From the NCBI GenBank assembly GCA_016931295.1, contig JAFGEZ010000014.1, positions 1 through 64,000 on the forward strand: a DNA stretch of 64,000 bases. The letters run 5' to 3'. Positions 34,891 through 42,584 of the stretch are shown piece after piece (the first letter of the stretch is position 1; each line of letters begins with the position of its first letter). The DNA is from Candidatus Krumholzibacteriota bacterium. GTDB taxonomy: Bacteria; Krumholzibacteriota; Krumholzibacteriia; Krumholzibacteriales; Krumholzibacteriaceae. Made by a program: the position numbers and the translations under genes. The notes beneath the pieces are model-generated. The model was not told the origin of the DNA. It saw only the letters and a program-made list of their open reading frames with translations, and did no database searches.

Positions 34891-36198
34891 TCAGGGCTTC
34901 TCGAGCACGCGCTCGTTCCGCGAATCGGCGATCTTCAGCAGGATCGCGAAGACGAGACCGAGGAGCCCGAGCAGGGCGAACATGACCTGGCTCGCCGTGT
35001 AATCACCCGTGACATCGCGCAGCCGGCCGCTGAGCCAGGGGAAGAGCCCGAGCCCGATGTTCTGCAGCATCGTCATCAGCCCGAAGGCCGTTCCCACGCG
35101 GTTCTCGGGGATGATCAGCGGCACCGACGGCCACATGGCGGCGGGCACGAGCACGAAGGCGGCGCCCAGCACGAACATCATGAAAACCGGGTTGACGTGG
35201 GTGATGCCCATGAGGAGATGCGCGGGGATCATCATCAGCGATCCGAAGATCATGAGGGTCGCCCGCTTGCCGATCCGGTCGACGAGTGCTCCGGCGAGCG
35301 GGGCGAAGATCATCGAGGCGAAGATGATGATTCCCGTGATGCCCGAGGCCGTCGAGAACATGTGGATGAAGTTCGAGAAGACCTGCGTGAAGAACCCTCC
35401 CCCCGTGGCCGCCTCGAGGGGGATCCCCCACTTCTCGTGGAAAAAATCCGCCGCCAGGTGCTGGAAGGGGAAGATCGCACCGTAGAAGGTGAAGCAGAGG
35501 AGCGTCACGTACCAGAACGAGGCGTTGAACTTCCTGATGTCCGAAACGACGATCTTCTCCTCGACCGCCCCTTCCTCGAGATCGAGAACGTGCTCGCCTC
35601 GCCGGTCCAGGACGCAGTAGACGACGTTGGCGAGAAGGGAGAGCAGGCAGAAGACGAACCCGGCCCAGAGGGCGAAGGAATAGTGCCCGAAATACTCGAC
35701 GATGAGCGCCTCGGTGTTGTAGCTGAAGAGGGAGCCGAGCCGGCTCACGGTGAGCGCGATGCCGAAGGCGAGGGCGAGCTCCTTCCCCTTGAACCACCGG
35801 GAGATGATCGAGCTCTGCGCGATGATGAGCGTCTCCGAGCCGGCCCCGAAGAAGAACATGCCGATGTAGATCATCCAGATGTTGCGGGCGAAGGCCATGA
35901 TCAGGGCGCCGAACACGATGAAGGACGAGAAGAGCAGGCTCGCCCGCCGCGTGCCGATGCGATCGATGAGGATTCCGCCGACGAGCAGGCAGAGGATGGC
36001 CGCCACCGAGTAGATCGTCTTCGTGGCGCCCCACGCCGCCCTCGTCACCTCGAGGGAGGCGATCATGTTCGGCGATATCGCCGACAGCCCGTCGTAGGCG
36101 AAGTAGCTCCCGTAGGTCAGCAAACTGACGAAAATCAGGATCGTGAATCGGAACGGTTTTCTCGAAGGATGGAATATGCCGACGTCCGTTGCGTTCAT
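34891..36198 (-). CDS. MFS transporter
   Basis: A 435-residue major facilitator with about twelve membrane helices. It starts after a short cytoplasmic leader (NATDVGIFHPSRKPFRF) and carries the MFS loop motif GGILIDRIGTRRASLL between helices 2 and 3, repeated as LAGALVDRIGKRATLM in the second half, plus SRWFKGKELALAFGIALTVSRLGS. These fit the oxalate/nitrate/sugar-phosphate-like branch of the superfamily. A soluble loop of about 45 residues (DRRGEHVLDLEEGAVEEKIV) separates the halves. The ATG at 36198 has GGAGGT nine bases ahead. It follows a C69 dipeptidase gene by 145 bp on the same strand; uptake of a dipeptide product is a guess. Confidence 0.85.
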   Translation of the reverse strand: MNATDVGIFHPSRKPFRFTILIFVSLLTYGSYFAYDGLSAISPNMIASLEVTRAAWGATKTIYSVAAILCLLVGGILIDRIGTRRASLLFSSFIVFGALIMAFARNIWMIYIGMFFFGAGSETLIIAQSSIISRWFKGKELALAFGIALTVSRLGSLFSYNTEALIVEYFGHYSFALWAGFVFCLLSLLANVVYCVLDRRGEHVLDLEEGAVEEKIVVSDIRKFNASFWYVTLLCFTFYGAIFPFQHLAADFFHEKWGIPLEAATGGGFFTQVFSNFIHMFSTASGITGIIIFASMIFAPLAGALVDRIGKRATLMIFGSLMMIPAHLLMGITHVNPVFMMFVLGAAFVLVPAAMWPSVPLIIPENRVGTAFGLMTMLQNIGLGLFPWLSGRLRDVTGDYTASQVMFALLGLLGLVFAILLKIADSRNERVLEKP

Positions 36199-36343
36199 GT
36201 TCGGGTGACCTCCGTCGTCTCGATGCCGTGTCACGGAAGCGCGGCGCCGCCCGGCGGGCTGCCCGGCGGCCAGCGGGTCGTTTCAGGCAGCATACATTCC
36301 GGCGCCTCGTCGCGCAACCGTTCTGTTCGGGTCGCGGGGCCCG

Positions 36344-37918
36344 TCAGAATTTCCCCGTGTACTTCACCCAGAGAGCGTCGCCGAGTTCCCACCATGCCTC
36401 GGTGATGCGCCCGCAGTAGTCGACGACGTAGTCGGTGAGATACCGGCGGGCCTTCTCCGGGCTCTTCGCGCAGAGGCGCGCCGCCTCCTTTTCGAGAGCC
36501 GCCCGGTCGGCGAAGACCTTTGTCTCGAACGCGCTTTGCACCGAATCGACGTCCACGCGCATGTGCTGCCATTTCTGGGCCGAGAGATCGGCGACGCGGT
36601 TGAAGGCCCACCAGGCGCAGTCGCGCCCGAAGCGCTTGCGCCCGTCGATCTTCCATGACGCGGGCACGTCGGTGATCCCGCAGTAGATCGGCGCGAAGGC
36701 GGTCATCGCCGGGTTGTCCCACCCGAGCCAGACGACGCCGCCGACCGGATCGGGGAGCCAGCTCCGCGACTGGGTGATCGTCACGTAGGTGCAGTAGTAC
36801 CGGGCGATGCAGCGTTCGCCCATGCGGTCCCATCCGCCGTTGATCTTGAAGAGCGGCATCATGTCGTAGTGCATGAAGGGGTTGGCGTAGGGGCTCTTCT
36901 CGAAGACCCCCGGCTTTTTCTCGTAGTACATGAACTTGGTCATGTCGTACTCGGTGCCCTCGAAGGTGTCGCGGAAGATCGACATCAGCGTGGCGAGGTC
37001 GACGAGGGTGTCCGGCTTCACCGAGAAGGGGTAGTTCTCCGCGTTCGGATCGAGGCCCAGCGACGGGGCGAGGAGATCGAGGACACGCCACTCGCGGCGC
37101 CGGGATCCCATGCTCGTCCTGCCCTCGGGATCGTAGGCGTAACAGAAACGGAAGGGTTCGCCCGAGGCGGGATCCCACCAGCCGCGGTCGATCGCGACGT
37201 CGAGGACGTTGTCCGAGGCGAGGCAGCGTTCGGCGTCGTCGAGATCGAGCTCCATGATGCGGCTCGCGTTCGCGCTCACCCCGACGTGGTCGTCGGGAAT
37301 GCGCACGGCCGCCCAGACGGCGCCGATGCAATCCGATCCGCACCCGGCGATCTCGAGGTGCCACACCTCGTTCCCGTCCGCGATCGTCAGGCATTCCCCG
37401 CCGTCGTTGTAGCCGTACTCGCGGGTCAGCTCGTCGATCACCGCGATCGCCCCGCGCGCCGTCGAGGCGCGCTCCAGGGCGAACCGGCAGAGCTCCTCGC
37501 AGGGGAAGAGCGCGCCCGTGTTGCGCAGTTCCTTGCGGCCGCCGAAGGTCGATTCCCCGATGGCCACCTGGCGGTCGTTCATGCAGGGATAGGACGTGTT
37601 GATGTACCCCCGCGTCTCGGGCACCTGCGGCACGGAGCCGCTCGGCTCGAGGCGTGCGTAGTCGCCGGGATCGGTGACGAACCTGAGGCCGGTGAAGACC
37701 GGCGCGAGAGCGCCCGCCGGGTGGGTCGCCGGCTCGACGATATCGAACCAGGTGCGATCGATCCGGCTGTCGCAGGTGTGCGACGTGGAGACTGAGCCGT
37801 CGACCGAGGCCGCGCGGCCGACCATGATGCTCGTGCAGGCCGACGCGGGCCCGGCCGCCACGGCGCAGAGGGTTGAAACCAGGATCGCGAGGGCGCAGAT
37901 CCGGAGACGCTGGCGCAT
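36344..37918 (-). CDS. Secreted C69-family dipeptidase
   Basis: A 524-residue N-terminal-nucleophile peptidase of the C69 (PepD) family, which hydrolyses dipeptides. The signal peptide (ALAILVSTLCAVAAGPASA) is predicted to be cut directly before CTSIMVGRAASVDGSV, exposing the cysteine nucleophile as the mature N-terminus, the standard C69 arrangement. GESTFGGRKEL, YGYNDGGECLTIADGNEVWHLEIAG and GVSANASRIMELDLDD are diagnostic blocks. The late WSPYAN-like region is FEKSPYANPFMHYDMMPLF. The ATG follows GGAGGTGGATCG. Periplasmic or outer localisation is inferred. It is divergent from the RRM gene. Confidence 0.92.
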   Translation of the reverse strand: MRQRLRICALAILVSTLCAVAAGPASACTSIMVGRAASVDGSVSTSHTCDSRIDRTWFDIVEPATHPAGALAPVFTGLRFVTDPGDYARLEPSGSVPQVPETRGYINTSYPCMNDRQVAIGESTFGGRKELRNTGALFPCEELCRFALERASTARGAIAVIDELTREYGYNDGGECLTIADGNEVWHLEIAGCGSDCIGAVWAAVRIPDDHVGVSANASRIMELDLDDAERCLASDNVLDVAIDRGWWDPASGEPFRFCYAYDPEGRTSMGSRRREWRVLDLLAPSLGLDPNAENYPFSVKPDTLVDLATLMSIFRDTFEGTEYDMTKFMYYEKKPGVFEKSPYANPFMHYDMMPLFKINGGWDRMGERCIARYYCTYVTITQSRSWLPDPVGGVVWLGWDNPAMTAFAPIYCGITDVPASWKIDGRKRFGRDCAWWAFNRVADLSAQKWQHMRVDVDSVQSAFETKVFADRAALEKEAARLCAKSPEKARRYLTDYVVDYCGRITEAWWELGDALWVKYTGKF

Positions 37919-38345
37919 CGATCCACCTCCCGATGTTGAGAACGATTCGTGCCTGTTTGGATCAGGATACCAGCCGCCGGCCGGAACGCCAAGCCCGACA
38001 TGGGCGTAGGATCGACGAATTGTCTCTGGCGCGTCCAGGGATTATCCGTTATAATTATTCCGTAACCGTTTTTTCTTCAAGGAGCGTGCACGCACAGGAC
38101 CCGAACGGCTCAGAATGGATTCACCCACCCGAACGATCGATCCGTCGTAACACCAAGCCACAGATGCACCCGGGCCACGCGTATCGATATCGATGGTGAA
38201 TCGGCGCATGCCGGACCATATCGGGCGGGTGACGTGCTGCACGACCGATCGCAGAGAGGAGACCTATCGCCGAGACCCTTGACGTCAGCGAGTAACCGAT
38301 TCAATCGTTCCGTTCGCATGTTCTTTCGAAAGGCCAGGAATCACG
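37919..38345 (+). promoter_or_regulatory. Promoter and long 5' leader of the RRM gene
   Basis: This 427-bp gap between divergent genes has no ORF I would support. A consensus TATAAT at 38050-38055 starts an apparent leader of about 285 bases to the RRM ATG; -35 candidates are weak (CTGGCG at 38026-38031, 18-bp spacer). The leader contains GAAAGGA near its end as ribosome site. Long structured leaders are known for cold-induced RNA-binding protein genes; that regulation is only inferred here. Confidence 0.45.
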
Positions 38346-38636
38346 ATGTCCAAGAACATCTATGTCGGGAACCTTCCCTTCAATACCACTGACGACCAGC
38401 TCGGCGACGTCTTCCGTCCCTACGGCTCCGTCTCTTCCGCACGCGTGATCCGCGACCGGATGACCGACCGCTCGCGCGGTTTCGGTTTCGTGGAGATGGA
38501 CAACGACGACGAGGCCGAGAAGGCCATCGCCGAGACGAACGGCAAGGAAATGGACGGCCGCCAGCTTCGCGTCAGCGAGGCCCGTCCGCGCAACGACCGC
38601 GGCGGCATGGGCGGCGGCGGCGGACGCAACTACTAG
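38346..38636 (+). CDS. Small RRM RNA-binding protein
   Basis: A 96-residue single-RRM protein of the type found in cyanobacteria and many FCB bacteria. RNP2 (IYVGNLPF, residues 5-12) and RNP1 (RGFGFVEM, about residues 44-51) keep the aromatic residues that stack on RNA. A Gly-rich tail (GGMGGGGGRNY) follows, as in other Rbp proteins and glycine-rich RRM proteins. These bind single-stranded RNA and often act as RNA chaperones in cold adaptation. It has a long leader and its own terminators, so it forms a monocistronic unit. Confidence 0.96.
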   Translation: MSKNIYVGNLPFNTTDDQLGDVFRPYGSVSSARVIRDRMTDRSRGFGFVEMDNDDEAEKAIAETNGKEMDGRQLRVSEARPRNDRGGMGGGGGRNY

Positions 38637-38675
38637 GATCGCCGCCGGTCTGGACACCGTCCGGCACGAACGCTC

Positions 38676-38710
38676 ACGGGCGCGGGTTATCGACCCGCGC
38701 CCGTTCTTCG
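38676..38710 (+). terminator. Terminator after the RRM gene
   Basis: A perfect 12-bp stem, ACGGGCGCGGGT (38676-38687) with 38693-38704 and a TATCG loop, followed by TCTTCGTCT. It lies 40 bp after the RRM stop. Confidence 0.75.
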
Positions 38711-38720
38711 TCTGCACAGC

Positions 38721-38757
38721 GAAAAAGCGTCCCGCGGTCTCCCGCGGGACGCTCGTT
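38721..38757. terminator. Bidirectional terminator between RRM and tRNA-Asp genes
   Basis: A 12-bp perfect stem (38726-38737 with 38742-38753, loop TCTC) has A-run AAAAA on its left (a T-run on the minus strand) and CGTTTT on its right. It would stop the tRNA transcript on the minus strand and any read-through on the plus strand. Confidence 0.8.
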
Positions 38758-38761
38758 TTCA

Positions 38762-38839
38762 TGGCGGGGCCGACGAGACTCGAACTCGCGACCTCCGGCG
38801 TGACAGGCCGGCGTTCTAACCAAACTGAACTACGACCCC
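38762..38839 (-). tRNA. tRNA-Asp (GTC)
   Basis: A complete 78-base tRNA including an encoded CCA end. The acceptor GGGGTCG pairs with CGGCCCC (one G-T pair), the discriminator is G, the D-arm reads GTTCAGTTTGGTTAGAAC, and the anticodon stem GCCGG/CCGGC-like pair closes the loop CTGTCAC, giving anticodon GTC. The T-arm has GTTCGAGTC. The TA at positions 8-9 and G73 match tRNA-Asp identity. A strong promoter lies upstream. Confidence 0.95.
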
Positions 38840-38918
38840 GCCCGTATCTTCGTTTCCATTCCCGGCGCCGCCGGGGTAAACCAAAAATTGGCAGTTATTC
38901 CCTGCCAATCGCCTCTAT

Positions 38919-38947
38919 TGTATAACAGTCGCCCCCACCCCTGTCAA
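38919..38947 (-). promoter_or_regulatory. Consensus promoter of tRNA-Asp
   Basis: On the minus strand TTGACA (38947-38942), exactly 17 bp, then TATACA (38924-38919). The -35 overlaps the stop codon of the NagZ gene, so the tRNA has its own promoter embedded at the end of the upstream gene. Confidence 0.8.
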
Positions 38948-40443
38948 TCTGATTTTTCTTTTCCCAGCAGCCTCCCGACGGCGGCGGCCGCCGCGTCCCA
39001 GGTCCCCCGCGTCACGACGACCGTCCGGCGACGCTCTCCTTCCGCCCAGGGCCAGCCGGCGACCACGAGAACGCGCGCGTAGCCGCACGCCTCCTCGACG
39101 GCGGCCGGCGTGACGGGCCGGCGGCAGAACAGCACGCATGCGTCGGGTGACGCGCCGCCGGGAAGGTCGACGATACGGAGCCGCCTCGTTTCGCCCGTTT
39201 CGGGGGCGCGGAAGACCGGCCCGACCGTGCCCGGCGGTTTCGAACCGGCGGGAAGGGCGCCCGCCGAGTTCGCCGCGCCGAGCAGGAGCCTCGCGAACCG
39301 TGAAACCACGGGGCCGCGAAGATCCTCCTCCTCCCCCGCGAACCGGAAGGAGCTGACGGTCGGAAGCGGGCCGCGCACCTCGATCGCCTCGGCGGCCGCC
39401 TCGTCATCGGCCGCCGGAATCGCCGCGGCGTCGCCCGTCTCGACGGCCGGCGGCAGGCCCTCCGCGCGCCGCCGCAGGGCGTGCAGGCGCCCGAGCGCGT
39501 CCTCGTGCCGCGGCCCCGCGAGGAGGGCGGGATCGAGGGTCCCCGATTTTAGGGCCGATTCGAGAGCGGCGGCCGCCTGCCCGATCGGCGCGGAGAAGAG
39601 GAGCAGGTCGCTCCCCGCCTCGATGGCCGCTCCGGCTGCCGCCGCGGCGTCGCCGCCGGCTCCTGCCATCTCGAGCGCGTCGGTGACGATCGCCCCGCCG
39701 AATCCCATGTCGCGCCGCAGCAGGCCGTCGACGATCTCCGGGTCGAGGGACGCGGGCCGCGTGCGCCCTCGCGGGGCGACATGGGCCGTCATCACGGCGT
39801 CGGCGCCCGCGGCGATCCCCGCGGCGAAGGGCAGGATATCGCGTTCGCGCAGCTCGGCGAGCGTGCGCGACAGGACGGGCAGGGTCAGGTGCGAGTCGCG
39901 CGAGGCGGATCCGTGGCCGGGAAAATGCTTGATGCAGGAAAGGACGTCCCGCCGGTAGATGCCGACGGCCTCGCGGACGAGATCGGCCGTTTCCGCCTCG
40001 CCGGCGCCGAACGAGCGGACGCCGATGACCGGATTGAGTCGTTCCTCGCCGGTGTCCGCGAGGGGACCGAGGAGGAAATCGACGCCCAGGGCGCGCATCC
40101 TCGCCGCGCTCGAGCGGTAGACGGCCAGGCGGACCGGGGAGGAGCAGCACGCGAGGGCCGACTGCGTCGGGGGCGCCCCGGCCGCCGCCGCGAGCACGGA
40201 GATCCGGCCGCCCTCCTGGTCGGCCAGAACGAGCGGGGCGTCGCCGCCGGCCCCGACGACCGTCTCCCGCGTCTCCTCCACCAGCCGCCGGACACCGGGC
40301 CCGTCGGCGACGTTCCGGGCGAAGAGGACGATCCCCGCCGGGCGAAGCGCGTGGAGGAGCCGTCGCTCGTCGCCGGTGAGCGCCAGGCCCCCGAGGCCGA
40401 CCGCGACGCGCGAGAACAGGCGCCGCATCAGTTCGTTCTGCAT
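38944..40443 (-). CDS. nagZ: Glycoside hydrolase family 3 beta-N-acetylhexosaminidase (NagZ-like)
   Basis: A 499-residue GH3 enzyme that would remove N-acetylglucosamine from muropeptides during peptidoglycan recycling. The N-terminal TIM barrel carries GIVLFARNVADG, LADQEGGRI, the key KHFPGHGSASRDSH loop with the catalytic histidine, MTAHVAPR, and the nucleophile Asp in GAIVTDALEMAG. The remaining 160 residues form a second alpha/beta domain (LRIVDLPGGASPDACVLFCRR), longer than E. coli NagZ (341) and more like Gram-positive two-domain NagZ. The ATG at 40443 is 20 bp after the SpoIID-gene stop. Operon with the SpoIID-like and mini-AnmK genes. Confidence 0.9.
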   Translation of the reverse strand: MQNELMRRLFSRVAVGLGGLALTGDERRLLHALRPAGIVLFARNVADGPGVRRLVEETRETVVGAGGDAPLVLADQEGGRISVLAAAAGAPPTQSALACCSSPVRLAVYRSSAARMRALGVDFLLGPLADTGEERLNPVIGVRSFGAGEAETADLVREAVGIYRRDVLSCIKHFPGHGSASRDSHLTLPVLSRTLAELRERDILPFAAGIAAGADAVMTAHVAPRGRTRPASLDPEIVDGLLRRDMGFGGAIVTDALEMAGAGGDAAAAAGAAIEAGSDLLLFSAPIGQAAAALESALKSGTLDPALLAGPRHEDALGRLHALRRRAEGLPPAVETGDAAAIPAADDEAAAEAIEVRGPLPTVSSFRFAGEEEDLRGPVVSRFARLLLGAANSAGALPAGSKPPGTVGPVFRAPETGETRRLRIVDLPGGASPDACVLFCRRPVTPAAVEEACGYARVLVVAGWPWAEGERRRTVVVTRGTWDAAAAAVGRLLGKEKSD

Positions 40444-40463
40444 GATCGCCCCGGTTTCCGCCC

Positions 40464-41768
40464 TCAGTGGTAGACCCGCCCGATGGTGGCGCCGGGGTAG
40501 TAGTGGGCAACGATCTCCTCGGCGCCGTGCCCCGCCGTCGCCATCCCGATCGCCCCGGTCTGGCAGAGCCCCACGCCGTGGCCGTTGCCGCCGCCGACGA
40601 GGTCGACGCTCTCGACCGTCCCGTGACGCTTCGCGACCGTCATCTTGAACATCGTGCTCTTCAGGATCGCCCCGTTCGCGTTCGGCGGCCGGAGCACCCA
40701 CCTGATGCGGTCGCCCGCCACGGTGTACCGCCCCGTGTCCGTGACGATCTCGATGGCCATGGCGCGGCCGCTCGGCGAGGTCTCGAGCACGGCGATGTCC
40801 CGGATCGTCGTCGACCGGGGAAGCGGCGTGCCGAGCTCGGCCGGAATCGTCTCGAGGAGGGTCCGGCGGAGCTCGTCGCCGCTCCAGTGCACGCGCCAGC
40901 GGAAGTGCCGCGACGAACGGCAGAAGGAACGCGCGTCGCCGGGCGCGGCGTCGCGCACGCCCTCGAGACAGGGCGACGGTTCCTTCCAGGGCCAGGCGAT
41001 GCGGATGTCGGCGGTCATGCCCCCGCAGCACGAGCTGTAGTAGGTCCGCACCGTCTCTCCCCGCCAGAGGACGACCATGCCCCGCGTCTCGTCGACCGCG
41101 CGGCTCGCCTCGGCGTGTTCGCCCTGCACCCCGCGATAGACCTGGTCCATGATCGTGGCGCGCAGATCGTACCGCTCCCCCCGCTTCTCGTCGAGCTTGC
41201 TGATGGCGTACGAGCGCGAAACGATCGCCTGGGCGCGGTAGGCCTCGTGGAGCTCGGGACGGAGCACGCCGATCTCGGCGGGGAGCACCCCCTTGAGATA
41301 ATCGTCGATCCCGATCACGTTGAGCGTGAGGACCTTCCGGTCGGCCGCGTAGAAACGGAGCCCCCCGCGGTACGGCTTGCCGTTCACGTAGATCCGCCCG
41401 CCCGCCGTCGGCGTCACGGTCACCGACTCGCCCTCGCCGAGGATCCTGCTGCCCTCCGCCACGCGGACGCCCGCGCCGGACGCAGTCACCTTCAGCCGCG
41501 CCCCGTCCCGGTGCCGCGTGCCGCCGTCGCCCGCCTCGACGTCGAAGGCGCCGGGGATGCTCACCGTCACGCTCTTCTGCGCATCGAGAACGAGGACCCG
41601 GACGATCGGCTCCTTCCCGGTTCGCACGGGCGCGGCCGGCCTCGCCGCCTCCGACCCGGGCAGGGCGGCGGGCGTCGTCGCCGGCCGTGGCCCTCCGCAG
41701 GAGGCGAGAAACCACAGGACCGTGGCCGCGGCGCAGCGCGGAATCGTGTACGATCGTCTCCTGTTCAC
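40464..41768 (-). CDS. SpoIID/LytB-domain lipoprotein
   Basis: A 434-residue exported protein with a SpoIID/LytB domain, the family of peptidoglycan lytic/amidase-dependent glycan-strand cleaving enzymes. A lipobox (LWFLASC) follows the basic leader. The SpoIID core covers about residues 150-420: LNVIGIDDYLKGVLPAEIG, AYRAQAIVSRSYAISKLDEKRG, DQVYRGVQGEHAEASRAVDETRGMV, YYSSCCGGMTADI and the terminal GNGHGVGLCQTGAIGMA-AGHGAEEIVAHYYPGA block. In the known enzyme a Glu near PAEIG is catalytic and is present. A GTG at 41768 with AAGGAG eleven bases ahead is used. Probable cell-wall glycan trimming together with NagZ. Confidence 0.88.
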   Translation of the reverse strand: MNRRRSYTIPRCAAATVLWFLASCGGPRPATTPAALPGSEAARPAAPVRTGKEPIVRVLVLDAQKSVTVSIPGAFDVEAGDGGTRHRDGARLKVTASGAGVRVAEGSRILGEGESVTVTPTAGGRIYVNGKPYRGGLRFYAADRKVLTLNVIGIDDYLKGVLPAEIGVLRPELHEAYRAQAIVSRSYAISKLDEKRGERYDLRATIMDQVYRGVQGEHAEASRAVDETRGMVVLWRGETVRTYYSSCCGGMTADIRIAWPWKEPSPCLEGVRDAAPGDARSFCRSSRHFRWRVHWSGDELRRTLLETIPAELGTPLPRSTTIRDIAVLETSPSGRAMAIEIVTDTGRYTVAGDRIRWVLRPPNANGAILKSTMFKMTVAKRHGTVESVDLVGGGNGHGVGLCQTGAIGMATAGHGAEEIVAHYYPGATIGRVYH

Positions 41769-41796
41769 GGGAATGCGCGCTCCTTGTGGTGTCCGG

Positions 41797-42489
41797 TCAC
41801 TCGGGGAAGTAGAACTCGCCGTTGAGACAGGCATCGCCGTCGTTTTGACCCGTCCTGCCGACCGTTTTGAGCCGCGGGCGGCGATCCGACCCGTTCTCGC
41901 AGGCCTCGCTGCTCTCGTGGAAGAGCGCCTCGTTGGCGAGCAGGGCGACGGCCGCGGCCTCGCGCGTCTCCTTGTCGAGGTCGAACCGCCCGATCAACCC
42001 CTCGACCATGCGCTCGAGAAGGCTTTCAGCGACCGGCACGGCGCCGCCGTTCTCACCGCCCGTCTTGATGAAGAACCGGCAGGCGACGATCCGTCCGGTC
42101 ATCTCGCTGAGCACCGCCGGATCCTTCGGAAAGACGCTCTCCCCGGCCTCGAATTCCTTGACACCGATGAGATCGACCCGGTCGGGCTCGATGCCGCTCT
42201 CGTCGAGCACACCCTCGTAGAGCTGGAAGAGATGGTGATAGAGGAGGAAATCGATGCCGGCGAGCTCGTCCGAATCGAAGGACTCGTGCCGGTCGAGGCT
42301 CGAGAGGGTCGTGACGAGCTCGGCGGGGAGCGCGAGAGACCGGAACCCGAGCAGGTCGAGGAAGGTCTCGTTGCCGCGTCCGCTGACGCCGACGACCGCC
42401 GCGCCGAGACGCCCCGTGCCGCCGCCGAGCTCGATCCCGACGACGATCCTCGTCTCCCGGCTGCGCAACCTGTCGAGTCGCTCGATCAC
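41797..42489 (-). CDS. Miniature AnmK-like protein (degenerate anhydro-MurNAc kinase relative)
   Basis: A 230-residue protein, much shorter than AnmK (about 370). Its N-terminus (IVVGIELGGGTGRLGAAVVGVSGRG, LALPAELVTTLSSLD) aligns by eye with the opening of anhydro-N-acetylmuramic acid kinase, and its C-terminus ([50 protein letters not shown]) with the AnmK end. The central block with the ATP-binding glycine motif and substrate residues is absent, and the GMSGTSxDG motif is changed. It is therefore probably not an active kinase. The GTG at 42489 has GGAGG seven bases ahead. It is co-oriented with the SpoIID-like and nagZ genes, which supports a cell-wall recycling origin. Confidence 0.65.
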   Translation of the reverse strand: MIERLDRLRSRETRIVVGIELGGGTGRLGAAVVGVSGRGNETFLDLLGFRSLALPAELVTTLSSLDRHESFDSDELAGIDFLLYHHLFQLYEGVLDESGIEPDRVDLIGVKEFEAGESVFPKDPAVLSEMTGRIVACRFFIKTGGENGGAVPVAESLLERMVEGLIGRFDLDKETREAAAVALLANEALFHESSEACENGSDRRPRLKTVGRTGQNDGDACLNGEFYFPE

Positions 42490-42584
42490 GCGATGGCCTC
42501 CCCGGAACCTGACACGCCGGCCAGTTCGATCACAGCCGGATTGTAGGGGGAGACGCCTGCCCGGTAAAGGAAAATATCCGCCGC

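Noticed and set aside
38762-38839. Integration site or mobile element at the tRNA
   Set aside because: No integrase, no repeat of the tRNA 3' end, and no phage or transposon genes anywhere in the window.
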